In this document: positions 7,040-15,216 of the stretch, piece after piece | How positions within the stretch are numbered: the first letter of the stretch is position 1 | Layout: each line of letters opens with the position of its first letter | Assembly: GCF_002831565.1 (NCBI RefSeq) | Contig: NZ_CP025096.1 | Coordinates: 6,811,014 to 6,875,013 of the forward strand | DNA length: 64,000 nt | Direction of reading: 5' to 3' | Origin: Spirosoma pollinicola | GTDB lineage: Bacteria > Bacteroidota > Bacteroidia > Cytophagales > Spirosomataceae | The notes under the pieces: model-generated | What the model saw: only the letters and a program-made list of their open reading frames with translations | Told to the model about the DNA's origin: nothing | Databases searched by the model: none | Translations under genes and position numbers: made by a program

Positions 7040-10021
7040 ATGACCGTCTTTCTTCGATGGGCAGTAGTATTATGCCAATTAATATCCTTTGGGGCGTTTG
7101 CTCAACTCACCGTTACGAGCCCGGTGCCGCGAATGGTCTTTCAGCGCGATCTGGACAACCAGGCCACCATCCTGGTCACCGGCATGGCCCCACCAGCCGC
7201 CACCTCCATCGAAGCCCGCGTCGTGCCACTGGCCATCGGGCAGGGTAGCGTCTCATCCTGGACTACCCTCAACCGAATCAACGGCTCAACCACATTCCGA
7301 GGCACCATCACCGCCCAGGCAGGCTGGTATCGACTCGATGTGCGGGCCAAAACGGGCACTACCCTCATCGCTCAGACCCAGGTTAACCGAGTCGGGATAG
7401 GCGAGGTGTTCATCGTGGCCGGGCAGTCTAATGCAGCGGGAGGCTTTCAACGGCCACCCAATTCGGTGGAGGACCGGGTGATGACCCTTGACTTCCGCCA
7501 GGACAGCCTCAGCGAACAACTTCTGCCCCTGCGCTTTAGCAACACCAGCTACGGGGCCAACATTGGCCCCAGCCAGCCCCCCCACATCTGGGGGCCGCTG
7601 GGCGACAAACTCGTTCAGCGGCTGAACGTGCCCGTTCTGTTTCTGGGGGCGGCCCTGGGGGGCACCACCAGTAGCGAATGGCAGCAGTCAGCAGCAGGTA
7701 ACATCGGTACATCGGTCAACCTTGCTGTTTACCGTCGGCTGGGGGTGGTGCTGCTCCACTATGCGCTGCGCACCGGCGTGCGGGCCGTGCTCTGGCATCA
7801 GGGTGAAGGAGATATATCATCGACCACTCAGCAGTACTTTAACAATGTCAAGTACGTGATCGAGAAGAGCCGCCAGCAGGTGGGCAACCGACCCCTGCCC
7901 TGGGTCGTTTCCCGCGTGAGCTACACGCAGGGCCAAACGAATCCGCTGGTTATTGCGGCCCAGAACCAGCTCATCAGCAATGTACCCAACGTCTTTGCCG
8001 GACCTGCTACCGACTTCCTGACAGGGTACGACAACAGGGGGGGAGATGACGTTCACTTTCGGGGAGCGGGTTTTTTCCGCTTTATCGACACCTGGGATCA
8101 GAGCCTGACCACCGCCTTCTTTCAGCAGGCCCCCCCCCTGATGCCCACCGACTCGACCGCCCTCATCACCTCGGGCTACACCCTGCCCCTCACCCGACGA
8201 CCCGGCGAAACTGTGGCCGTGGCCTCTCTGCGCAGCGACGCCCACGAGCCCGATAACCAGTACATTGCCCAGATCGTACGAGTCTCCGACGGCAACGTGG
8301 TTTTCGAGTCGGCCCCCTCCACCGACAACCCCATCCTGATCACCCTGCCCTTCACCCTGACCAATGGTCAGTACCAGTTGCGCACTAAAGCCACCCACCC
8401 CGTGCTGGCTGGCAGTTTGGGCGAGCCTTTCATGGTGCAGCAGGATGCCACCCCCAGCCCCGCCTTCACTATCTACCGAACCCCCATCAGCGGTGGCACC
8501 GCCGACTCGTCCATTCTTCGCTTTGGCTACGGCTATGATATGCCCTCTCATGGTCTATTGGCGATGGTACAGGCCACGGCTCCGGTGGAGGTGCGGGTTC
8601 AGCGAATCGACGGGGGTAGCTTTGCTGATTCTGGATGGGGTGTGGCACCCCCCAGTTCACAAGCCCCTGACAGCGACTGGAATTCTGATTTTAATTATAT
8701 CCGATACTACCCAGCTCAAAACGCTGGCATCGATGGAGTTATACCCGGGGCCCGCTACCGGATCTCGGTCCGCAAACAGGGTGACACTAGTGCGGGGTTG
8801 TGGTATGAAACCGTGTTTCTGCAACGGCGCAACATCCTTTACTACCCTATGGAGCCTACTGGCCCCATTCCGCCCGTACTGACGCTGAATGAGCCGGTGG
8901 CCAGTGCCTGCTTGAGTGGTACGGTCAATGTGGTGGTCGATGTAACCGACAATGTGGTGAACAGAGGCAATATGTTCAGTGTGCGTCTTTCGGATGTAAA
9001 CGGCTCCTTTACCAACGAAACCACCATTGGGAGCGGCTCGACCAGTCCAATCTCATTGACTCTGTCTCCTTCGCTACCGGCCGGAACCAACTACCGGATT
9101 CGGATTGTGGCCAGCAATCCGGCCGTCGCCAGTGCGCCCAGCCAGCCGCTGTCCATCTGTGCGGGCGGGGCCGACTTATCCCTGAACATGAGTGTTAGCA
9201 ACCGAACGCCGACCACCAGCCAGCCTGTTACCATCACTATGGTGCTGGCTAATGCCGGTCCTTTTGCCGCTACCAATGTGCGAGCCCAGAGTATACTGCC
9301 TGCTGGCATGGCTTTCGTTGATTCTCCTTCGGGGAATGTCAGTGCCTCAGCCAACACAGTTACCATCCAGGCGGGCAGTCTGCCAGTGGGCAGTAGGCAG
9401 CCCTTCGTTTTCCGGGTCAGGGCCAGCCAGTCGGGTAGCTATGCGACTTCGGCTCAGATCACGGCCAGCGGCCAGTTCGATGCCGACAGCCAGCCCAATT
9501 CGGGCACCGGAGATGGACAGGATGACGAAGCGACAGTGGACATGCGTACCCCCGATGCCAGCGGCCCCCAAATTCGTTCACCCAACTCTAACCAAGCTGC
9601 TCCGCCAATTGTGCAGAGTAATCAGCCACCTACTGACTCAGCCAAAGCCGATTTAAGTCTGAACCTGAGCGCCAGCAAACTGGTAGTGAGTTCTGGCGAG
9701 GTCATGAGCGTTACGCTGGTGTGCAGTAATCGGGGGGGAGCTACGGCCAGCAACGTTAGCCTGCAAACGCTACTACCCACGGGTTGGCGGCTGAACGTAA
9801 CCACAGGGTTGACAATCAATGGGCAAACCATCACGGTTCCCATCGGGACAATTCCGGCTGGTGGTTCGAAGGCTATGGTCTTACAAGTGCGTGTTTCGGG
9901 GTCGGGAACGATTCGCTCTCAGGTATTAAGTGCTACTCCCATCGATTCAGACTCCACTCCGGGCAATGGACTTAATAAAGGGGAAGATGATGAGGCCTCG
10001 CTGAGTTTACGCGTGCGTTAA
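7040..10021 (+). CDS. Secreted SGNH/sialate O-acetylesterase-like protein with DUF11 repeats
   Basis: A 993-residue exported protein. It starts with a signal peptide (MTVFLRWAVVLCQLISFGAFAQ region). An SGNH-esterase domain follows at about 120-350: FIVAGQSNAAGG carries the catalytic serine, VLWHQGEGD is the typical block III/IV motif and DDVHFRGAGF gives the distal Asp-His pair. This is the fold of sialate O-acetylesterases and carbohydrate esterases. The C-terminal third holds two DUF11 modules (each opening with ADLSLN), Ig-like domains common in surface proteins. The coding sequence has long C and G runs, including C9 at 8130-8138. It is more GC-rich than its neighbours. The substrate is not predictable. 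Confidence 0.8.
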   Translation: MTVFLRWAVVLCQLISFGAFAQLTVTSPVPRMVFQRDLDNQATILVTGMAPPAATSIEARVVPLAIGQGSVSSWTTLNRINGSTTFRGTITAQAGWYRLDVRAKTGTTLIAQTQVNRVGIGEVFIVAGQSNAAGGFQRPPNSVEDRVMTLDFRQDSLSEQLLPLRFSNTSYGANIGPSQPPHIWGPLGDKLVQRLNVPVLFLGAALGGTTSSEWQQSAAGNIGTSVNLAVYRRLGVVLLHYALRTGVRAVLWHQGEGDISSTTQQYFNNVKYVIEKSRQQVGNRPLPWVVSRVSYTQGQTNPLVIAAQNQLISNVPNVFAGPATDFLTGYDNRGGDDVHFRGAGFFRFIDTWDQSLTTAFFQQAPPLMPTDSTALITSGYTLPLTRRPGETVAVASLRSDAHEPDNQYIAQIVRVSDGNVVFESAPSTDNPILITLPFTLTNGQYQLRTKATHPVLAGSLGEPFMVQQDATPSPAFTIYRTPISGGTADSSILRFGYGYDMPSHGLLAMVQATAPVEVRVQRIDGGSFADSGWGVAPPSSQAPDSDWNSDFNYIRYYPAQNAGIDGVIPGARYRISVRKQGDTSAGLWYETVFLQRRNILYYPMEPTGPIPPVLTLNEPVASACLSGTVNVVVDVTDNVVNRGNMFSVRLSDVNGSFTNETTIGSGSTSPISLTLSPSLPAGTNYRIRIVASNPAVASAPSQPLSICAGGADLSLNMSVSNRTPTTSQPVTITMVLANAGPFAATNVRAQSILPAGMAFVDSPSGNVSASANTVTIQAGSLPVGSRQPFVFRVRASQSGSYATSAQITASGQFDADSQPNSGTGDGQDDEATVDMRTPDASGPQIRSPNSNQAAPPIVQSNQPPTDSAKADLSLNLSASKLVVSSGEVMSVTLVCSNRGGATASNVSLQTLLPTGWRLNVTTGLTINGQTITVPIGTIPAGGSKAMVLQVRVSGSGTIRSQVLSATPIDSDSTPGNGLNKGEDDEASLSLRVR

Positions 10022-10030
10022 TACCATTTT

Positions 10031-10073
10031 AAAAATAAAAGGCCCTACATCGAACGGGGCCTTCTTATTTTTA
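10031..10073 (+). terminator. Probable intrinsic terminator between convergent genes
   Basis: An AAGGCCC/GGGGCCTT stem with A-rich left and T-rich right flanks follows the stop of the DUF11 gene by about 10 bp. The A and T flanks make it plausible in both directions, also serving galU, which ends at 10107. Confidence 0.75.
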
Positions 10074-10106
10074 AAATACTCTCAACTGTCCACAATTCAC
10101 GTCTAA

Positions 10107-10970
10107 TTACTTCTTCACAATCTCTTCGAGAAACGCCCGAAACTGATCGGCGAATTCGGGTCGCTTGAGAGCGAATTCGACGGTTGTTTTCAGAAAGTCG
10201 AGTTTGTTGCCAATGTCGTGGCGCTTGCCTTCGATGCGGTGCGCGTACAGATTTTCGCGTTTCAGCAAGAGCAACAAGGCATCGGTCAATTGAATTTCAT
10301 TGTTCTTACCCACTGGCGTTTGCTCCAGCATGGCAAAAATTTCGGGGGTCAGGATGTAGCGACCGGCAATGGCCATATTCGACGGGGCTTCGCTGATCGA
10401 GGGTTTTTCGATCAACGTGTCGAGCTCAAAAATACGCTCGCTCAATGACTTACCCCCCACAATACCATAGCGATTTACCTTGTCGTGGGGCACCTCTTCA
10501 ACCGCAATAACGGAACCGCCAAACTGCTCAAATGTGTCGATAAGCTGCTGGGTTACGGGAATAACCGAGTCCATGATCGTATCGCCCAGCAAGACCGCAA
10601 ACGGCTCATTACCAACATGATGCCGGGCGTACCGAATGGCATCGCCGAGGCCGTTCAGTTCCCGCTGCCGAACATAGTGCAGGTTGGCCATGTCCGACAA
10701 ACGGCGCATCTCGTCCAGCAATAGCTGGTCCTCTTTTTCTTCGAGCCGCATTTCGAGTTCGAAGTTGCGGTCGAAGTGGTCTTCGATGGCCCGCTTGCCT
10801 TTGCCCGTAATAATCAGAATATCTTCAATACCCGAATCGACGGCTTCCTGCACGACATACTGGATCGTGGGGCGGTCAATAATGGGCAGCATTTCTTTCG
10901 GCTGGGCCTTCGTGGCGGGCAGAAACCGGGTGCCAAGTCCGGCAGCGGGGATAACGGCTTTCTTGATCAT
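10107..10970 (-). CDS. galU: UTP--glucose-1-phosphate uridylyltransferase
   Basis: A 287-residue nucleotidyltransferase that makes UDP-glucose from UTP and glucose-1-phosphate. The N-terminal signature IPAAGLGTRFLPATKAQPKE is the nucleotide-binding loop; LIEKPS and EIQLTDALLLL are further GalU hallmarks. The start at 10970 gives MIKKAVIPAAG. A longer frame to 11024 exists, but its codons fall inside a hairpin repeat, so I reject it. The gene follows a glucuronokinase homologue on the same strand with 89 bp between them, filled by that hairpin. The pair suggests a UDP-sugar module in which GalU or a similar enzyme could act on glucuronate-1-phosphate; that is inference. Confidence 0.95.
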   Translation of the reverse strand: MIKKAVIPAAGLGTRFLPATKAQPKEMLPIIDRPTIQYVVQEAVDSGIEDILIITGKGKRAIEDHFDRNFELEMRLEEKEDQLLLDEMRRLSDMANLHYVRQRELNGLGDAIRYARHHVGNEPFAVLLGDTIMDSVIPVTQQLIDTFEQFGGSVIAVEEVPHDKVNRYGIVGGKSLSERIFELDTLIEKPSISEAPSNMAIAGRYILTPEIFAMLEQTPVGKNNEIQLTDALLLLLKRENLYAHRIEGKRHDIGNKLDFLKTTVEFALKRPEFADQFRAFLEEIVKK

Positions 10971-10982
10971 AACTAAAAGAGC

Positions 10983-11052
10983 GAAAGAGTGAAAGAGTGA
11001 ATGAGCGATTTGTCTAGACGGCATTTTCGCTCATTCACTCTTTCGCTCTTTC
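10983..11052. repeat. Long hairpin, GAGTGAA family, between glucuronokinase and galU
   Basis: Arms 10983-11008 and 11027-11052 (26 nt) pair with one G-U type mismatch. The arms consist of GAAAGAGTGAATGAGCGA words. The loop contains TCTAGACGGCAT, similar to TTAGAACGGCAT in the loop of the element at 57606, so the loop is partly conserved too. It fills the gap between two same-strand genes that are probably co-transcribed. Confidence 0.85.
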
Positions 11053-11059
11053 ACCATAA

Positions 11060-12055
11060 TTAAACTACATACGGCTTTATAACACGAGCGTTTATTTTCT
11101 TCAATTCGACGAATAGCCGGTTCAGCATGGCGTCATCGCGGTAGAGGCCAATGATGGAGCCACCCGACCCGGTAAAGGAAGCCGACGCACCACAGGAACG
11201 AGCTTTCTCGATCAAACTCCGGTTACGGTCGGTGATGTTATAGATCTGTGCCCGCAAATCGAAGTTTCGGTTCACAAGCTCATTCAGCGACTTGGTATCC
11301 TGCCGGAGAACAGCGTCGCGACCTTCGCGGGCTACGTCGGCAATGGCGCTCATGGTGTCAACCACAACGGGTTCACCTTTGAGCCAGCGCGTCCGGATGT
11401 CGTTGTGTACCTGACCGGATTGTTTGCCCAGGTCGGTATTGTAGGCAATGTACAGTTTGGGCAACAGGCGTGAATCGAGCGGCTCATATTGACCGTAGCC
11501 CTGACGCTCCATCGTTTCGCGGTCGAAGTCCATATATACGCAGCCCTCGTAGCATTGAATGACGCGATCCTGTAATCCAGCCGTAATGCCCAGTTCTTCA
11601 GCTTCGGTAGCCAGCACCAGATTGGGCAATATAGGCTGCGGAATATCGACGCCATAAAATTGCATCAGTGCCCGAAAGGTGGCGACAATGATAGCACTGG
11701 AGCCGGACAAGCCCACCTGCCGGGGAATGGACGTATTATATCGAATTGAAAAATTCTGGTTAGGGAGCCGAATATGTTCATTCTCACAGTATTCGGAAAA
11801 CTTCTTGATGGCGGCCTTCAACAGCGGGACGCCCCCATGATAACCGAGTGTACTCACGGAGTCGCGCAGATGGTACAAACTCCGAAACACGTTTGTATCC
11901 TGCAACTGGGGCTCGATGTGGAGTTCGGGCGAGGGGTAAAGCGTTACAGACGCCCCGAAGTTTCGAACAGAGATGGCAATGGTTTTACCAAAAAATCCAT
12001 CGGACGGGTTTCCTAACAATCCCGCCCGAGCATAGGCACGGGTTTCGATAAGCAA
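11060..12055 (-). CDS. GHMP kinase, probable glucuronokinase
   Basis: A 331-residue GHMP-family small-molecule kinase. The N-terminus RAYARAGLLGNPSDGFFGKT (6-25) and the phosphate-binding loop PRQVGLSGSSAII (111-123) are clear, as are GITAGLQDRV and the C-terminal SFTGSGGSI. From memory of plant glucuronokinase (GlcAK), these blocks, together with VYMDFDRETMERQGYG and RWLKGEP, match it unusually closely. The expected reaction is ATP plus D-glucuronate giving D-glucuronate-1-phosphate in the cytoplasm. Directly downstream is galU, whose product class converts sugar-1-phosphates to UDP-sugars, which supports the call. Other GHMP kinases (galacturonokinase, heptose or mevalonate kinases) fit less well. 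The substrate is inferred, not shown. Confidence 0.82.
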   Translation of the reverse strand: MLIETRAYARAGLLGNPSDGFFGKTIAISVRNFGASVTLYPSPELHIEPQLQDTNVFRSLYHLRDSVSTLGYHGGVPLLKAAIKKFSEYCENEHIRLPNQNFSIRYNTSIPRQVGLSGSSAIIVATFRALMQFYGVDIPQPILPNLVLATEAEELGITAGLQDRVIQCYEGCVYMDFDRETMERQGYGQYEPLDSRLLPKLYIAYNTDLGKQSGQVHNDIRTRWLKGEPVVVDTMSAIADVAREGRDAVLRQDTKSLNELVNRNFDLRAQIYNITDRNRSLIEKARSCGASASFTGSGGSIIGLYRDDAMLNRLFVELKKINARVIKPYVV

Positions 12056-12154
12056 AACGGTAGCGGAACGGATGTTCGCCGGCTAAATAATTAAACGACA
12101 AGTTTACGAAAGAATAATCAGGATAAATACGCGTGAGCAGCACCCGATAATAAA

Positions 12155-12183
12155 AAAGCGACTGGATGTTCTCCAGTCGCTTT
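12155..12183 (-). terminator. Intrinsic terminator after the acidic protein gene
   Basis: Perfect 12-bp arms (AAAGCGACTGGA and its complement) around a 5-nt loop. On the minus strand the stem is followed by TTTTTTATTA. It lies 47 bp past the stop of the gene at 12230 and before the glucuronokinase gene, so those two genes are probably separate transcripts. Confidence 0.85.
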
Positions 12184-12229
12184 AAGGCATAGCTACTTTT
12201 CATTAGACCGGCGAACCGGCTGCATTATC

Positions 12230-12712
12230 TTATTTGGTGTCGTCTTTCGAGACGTCGGTTTTATCTTTTTCGTCATACCCTACGTGGTGCGGGTCATACC
12301 CTTCGCCGGGACTGTCGCCCTCTTCGAGATAGGTTGCATCTGCCCGGTGCAGAAGCGCATCATCGGATGGATTTTCAGCGATTTCACTTAGTTTTTTAGC
12401 CGCTTCATCGCTCATCATGCGCCCTTTGGGTGCTTCGGAAATAGCATCGGCGTTCACGTCCCACTCCTGATTTCCACCCAGGCTTTCGCCTTTTGGATTA
12501 CCAGACCGGCCTTCGCCCGTATTTTCCTCACGGGTATCGTGGGTCATGTTTCTATTTTCGGAATCCATATCCATACCCGATGTTGCGCCCATCTGGTTTG
12601 TGCCAACGCCCTCCGATTCGCGACCGTAATCGGAATCGCCGTGCTGGTTAGGGTCATGAGAATAAAATTCAGGATCTAGTTTATCCGGGTCGAATGGTGA
12701 TGTCGTTGCCAT
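12230..12712 (-). CDS. Acidic, probably disordered protein of unknown function
   Basis: A 160-residue protein without a signal peptide or hydrophobic segment. It is rich in Asp, Glu, Gly, Ser, Asn and Met and poor in bulky residues, so it is probably intrinsically disordered. The opening MATTSPFDPDKLDPEFY and the ending DEKDKTDVSKDDTK show the composition; the one helical-looking part is SDEAAKKLSEIAENP. I do not recognise the family. Similar glycine- and acid-rich proteins in Bacteroidota are sometimes stress-linked, but nothing here demonstrates that. It is transcribed alone, closed by a terminator at 12155, and its upstream side is a repeat-rich gap shared with the XRE gene. Confidence 0.7.
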   Translation of the reverse strand: MATTSPFDPDKLDPEFYSHDPNQHGDSDYGRESEGVGTNQMGATSGMDMDSENRNMTHDTREENTGEGRSGNPKGESLGGNQEWDVNADAISEAPKGRMMSDEAAKKLSEIAENPSDDALLHRADATYLEEGDSPGEGYDPHHVGYDEKDKTDVSKDDTK

Positions 12713-12782
12713 GGCGTTAAGTGTTTTTTTACACTATAACCCGTGCGAAGCAGAGTTGTTTGGAAAGGGTAAAGGGAGAGTG

Positions 12783-12938
12783 GGTGGAGTGGTGGGGTAG
12801 GTGTAGTGAGTGAAGTAAGTGAAGTAAGTGAAGTAGTGAGTACTCCATCTATTTCACCCATTACACCTATTTCACTCACTACACCTATTCCACCCATTAC
12901 ACCTATTCCACTCACTACACCCACTACACCACTCCACC
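12783..12938. repeat. GGTGGAGT-family inverted repeat with internal tandem repeats
   Basis: Outer arms of about 31 nt (12783-12813 and 12908-12938) pair with three mismatches. The left half contains tandem GAAGTAAGT 9-mers (12812-12836), and the right half contains tandem ATTACACCTATTCCACTCAC-like units of roughly 36 nt. The right edge overlaps the last codons of the XRE gene, which end at 12924. A relative is at 28729. Confidence 0.75.
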
Positions 12939-13298
12939 ACTTCCCATCCCCCTTATTTCCTCCAGCAGCTGATCGTTGGTTTGCTGAAGTAAAGCAACGC
13001 GCTCGTTAAGCTGAAAAAGCAGGAACTCCATATTCCGCAATCGCTCTTCGGTAGTGATGGCTGCGGAGGGCGAATTAAGCACCTTAAACATCAAGCCTTC
13101 GCCCCGCAATAACCAGTCGCCATTCACCTGTGGGTAGGCCACCAGAATTTTTTCGAGCGTGTCGTAGCGAGGCTTTAATCGACCGTGTAAAATATGATAA
13201 ACTTTTTCGCCCCGATGCTCGCCCAGCTTTCGGGAAAATTCGAGTACGCTGATATCGAGCGAGTCGATGAGCTGCTGAAGGCGAAGATTGATCGTCAT
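12924..13298 (-). CDS. XRE-type helix-turn-helix transcriptional regulator
   Basis: A 124-residue DNA-binding protein with an N-terminal phage-repressor-like HTH (about 5-65: LRLQQLIDSLDISVLEFSRK, then KVYHILHGRLKPRYDTLEKI) and a C-terminal leucine-rich coiled coil (about 86-118, NMEFLLFQLNERVALLQQTN) for oligomerisation. No peptidase domain is present, so it is not a LexA/CI type. The palindrome at 13302-13319 lies 3 bp upstream of its start and matches a second one at 13517-13534 before the divergent nuclease operon, so autoregulation and control of that operon are likely. Its last residues (SGGVV) are encoded by the edge of the repeat at 12783. Confidence 0.85.
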   Translation of the reverse strand: MTINLRLQQLIDSLDISVLEFSRKLGEHRGEKVYHILHGRLKPRYDTLEKILVAYPQVNGDWLLRGEGLMFKVLNSPSAAITTEERLRNMEFLLFQLNERVALLQQTNDQLLEEIRGMGSGGVV

Positions 13299-13301
13299 AA
13301 C

Positions 13302-13319
13302 TTACATTTTTTTATGTAA
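13302..13319. promoter_or_regulatory. Candidate operator O1 (TTACA-N8-TGTAA)
   Basis: An 18-bp palindrome with 6-bp arms TTACAT/ATGTAA around a T-rich centre, immediately upstream of the XRE start codon. It has the same half-sites and spacing as O2 at 13517. Its position suggests it represses the XRE gene itself. Confidence 0.6.
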
Positions 13320-13516
13320 AAACTAAGAGGAGCGCGGATTGGACAGATCGAACGGATTTCCATTTCATTAAAGTTCCCTCGCTAAGTGGCAAACAGGCAG
13401 TTAAATTGATTTTAAGGGGCATTTAATGAGCTTTCACATTCCCGATAAGCCCGCAATCCAGTGAGATAGAAAAGACATCAGGAAAGCTGAAAATACTTAT
13501 ACAAAGGGCTTGTTTT

Positions 13517-13534
13517 TTACACAGTTTTGTGTAA
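13517..13534. promoter_or_regulatory. Candidate operator O2 (TTACA-N8-TGTAA)
   Basis: An 18-bp palindrome with 7-bp arms TTACACA/TGTGTAA, 87 bp before the ATG of the divergent gene at 13621. It contains CAGTTTTG, a near match to the Bacteroidota -7 box TAnnTTTG, so a bound repressor could block the promoter. It pairs with O1. The rest of the 322 bp divergent gap shows no other feature I can support. Confidence 0.6.
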
Positions 13535-13620
13535 TTTTAAACTAGTAAACACGATGCCCTAAAAAGGCAAAAGGGACCTCAAAATGGGCCCCCTGCTTGA
13601 ACAGTAAACAACAAATACTA

Positions 13621-14274
13621 ATGAACACACAAAGCAATAGCCAAATTGAGACAATTCAAAGCGGTAACGAACTTAAACCGAATCAAAAAATTAACGAGTT
13701 GACTGGCGAGGTCGTAAATAGTGGGCTCGCCCGGCGATACAAATACCTGGAAGGACACCCGCGTCAATACCGATTCGATGCCAAGGAAGGTGTGTTCAAT
13801 ATCAACGGTAATGAGAAGCTTGGGCGCACCCTGACCTTCCAACCTATTGCATGGCGTATTTTCACGGACAACATCCTGAACATGGGTACCAAAAACTGGG
13901 CAGAACTTTTCTTTATCGACGAGAAAAACTGCGTATCGGCGGTGCTGTTTCATGGGTATTCGGTCGACAATATTTTTCGGCTGATCGAACCACTCTATTA
14001 CGACGACCTGACGCTGGCCGATGTGGTCATTACGGCCGTTGCCGAGAAGAAAGAGAACAACAAAATTCAGCCAAAGGGCGTCTATTACATTGCCAACTTC
14101 ACGTACAAAATGGCTGATGCCGAGAAAACGAAAGAACTGAAGCAGTTTGCCCAGGAGGTTAAAGTATTCCGTCAGGAAACCCTGACAGATATTGCCAACA
14201 TTAAAACGGCAATGAACTACTATAACCCGTTTGCAAACCCTGTCGATGAGCCAGCCTTATTGGCCGTTGGCTAA
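13621..14274 (+). CDS. Unknown protein, first gene of the XRE-controlled nuclease operon
   Basis: A 217-residue soluble protein that I do not recognise. I start it at ATG 13621 (MNTQSNSQIE); an in-frame TTG at 13597 has no support. Visible traits are a polar Gln/Asn-rich N-terminus, a mixed alpha/beta middle (YKYLEGHPRQYRFDAKEG, TLTFQPIAWRIFTDNIL, WAELFFIDEKNCVSAVLFHG) and a helical C-terminus (ELKQFAQEVKVFRQETLTDI). It is 36 bp upstream of a RecE-like nuclease gene. By analogy with recE/recT operons, a single-strand annealing or nuclease-partner role is possible, but I see no RecT, Erf or Rad52 motif. It could also be a phage remnant. Confidence 0.75.
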   Translation: MNTQSNSQIETIQSGNELKPNQKINELTGEVVNSGLARRYKYLEGHPRQYRFDAKEGVFNINGNEKLGRTLTFQPIAWRIFTDNILNMGTKNWAELFFIDEKNCVSAVLFHGYSVDNIFRLIEPLYYDDLTLADVVITAVAEKKENNKIQPKGVYYIANFTYKMADAEKTKELKQFAQEVKVFRQETLTDIANIKTAMNYYNPFANPVDEPALLAVG

Positions 14275-14310
14275 TCGATCTGCTTTTTCTCAACGTTTCC
14301 CCTTTTCTGT

Positions 14311-15099
14311 ATGGTTTCTCAACTTCTGACATCCTCTCGGCAACCAATTTATACAACCGGCGATGATTACCGGGCCCTGTCGCGTGTATCGAACTCTGAC
14401 TTGACCCGGCTCAAAGAAGAGCACCTGGGTTATTGGTCGGTGCCTTCAGCCCGGTTTATTCCCGAAAAGACCAAAGCGTTTGGTCGGGCGTTTCACCAGC
14501 ATCTTCTCGAACCTGAAACGGTTGGGACCGTCTTATCGCAGTTTCTGCCTGATATGATGGAACCAACCATCAATACGGATGCGCTGGCCCCGGCCCAAAC
14601 AAAGCAGTTAGCCACACTGATGCGAACAATTCGGCAGGATGCTTTTTGTCGGCGGTATCTGCGGTTGTCTGAGCGAGAGCGCATTGTCCTCTCAACGGAG
14701 CCAACGACCGGCATTGCCTGTAAGGCGCGGCTGGATATGGTCTATACCAGTCCCAAACGCCGGAATACCATGGTGATCGACTTAAAAACAACCTCCGCCC
14801 GAACCCAGGCCCAGTTTCTGGAGTCGTGCTATACCTATGATTACGACCGGCAGGCAGCGTTTTATATCGATAGCCTGCGCAACGCCGACGGTCGTGAATG
14901 GGGCACGACGAAGCAATTTCGTTTTGTGTTTATCGGCATCATGAAGCAGAGTCCGCACCGGCTTTTCGCCGTAGATGCGACGTCGATTCCGGGCTTTATC
15001 GACTACGGTCGGAAGAAATACCGCTTCTGGCTTCGCAAGTGGCACGATGAACAAACAACCGACCAATTGGTAGCCCCCGCCTGGAGTATGAGTGCGTAA
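14311..15099 (+). CDS. RecE-like PD-(D/E)XK nuclease
   Basis: A 262-residue protein with the full active-site pattern of the RecE/DUF3799 branch of PD-(D/E)XK nucleases. GRAFHQHLLEP includes H62, KARLDMV gives D142, VIDLKTT gives D157 and K159, and YDRQAAFY gives the Q181/Y185 motif. Such enzymes degrade one strand of duplex DNA for recombination. The RecE exonuclease core is about this size. It follows an unknown gene under probable XRE control; no integrase, terminase or capsid gene is near. It is either a prophage relic or a domesticated module. A perfect 27-bp hairpin begins 15 bp after the stop. Confidence 0.82.
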   Translation: MVSQLLTSSRQPIYTTGDDYRALSRVSNSDLTRLKEEHLGYWSVPSARFIPEKTKAFGRAFHQHLLEPETVGTVLSQFLPDMMEPTINTDALAPAQTKQLATLMRTIRQDAFCRRYLRLSERERIVLSTEPTTGIACKARLDMVYTSPKRRNTMVIDLKTTSARTQAQFLESCYTYDYDRQAAFYIDSLRNADGREWGTTKQFRFVFIGIMKQSPHRLFAVDATSIPGFIDYGRKKYRFWLRKWHDEQTTDQLVAPAWSMSA

Positions 15100-15114
15100 A
15101 AATGGACAGTTAAT

Positions 15115-15183
15115 GGTTTTCGGTATACGGTTGGCTGACGCGTCAGCAACACTCGTGCGTCAGCCAACCGTATACCGAAAACC
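15115..15183. repeat. Perfect 27-bp-arm hairpin after the nuclease gene
   Basis: Arms 15115-15141 and 15157-15183 are perfect reverse complements (GGTTTTCGGTATACGG, then TTGGCTGACGC) around a 15-nt loop. No U-tract follows the stem on the plus strand. The words are not shared with other hairpins in this window. Confidence 0.95.
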
Positions 15184-15216
15184 CTACACCGCAAACCGAA
15201 TCCCGTAAACCTCGTT

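Noticed and set aside
7817..8551. 244-codon open frame opposite the SGNH/DUF11 gene
   Set aside because: The Gly/Gly-Val-rich translation is what the reverse complement of a GC-rich gene gives; no domain is visible.
10971..11024. N-terminal extension of galU
   Set aside because: These codons come from the GAGTGAA hairpin; the family start MIKKAVIPAAG is at 10970.
12840..12930. Possible CRISPR array (short tandem units)
   Set aside because: The units are degenerate words without unique spacers of constant length, and no cas gene is present.
13597..13620. TTG start for the first gene of the nuclease operon
   Set aside because: The ATG at 13621 gives a normal start; the extra eight residues have no support.
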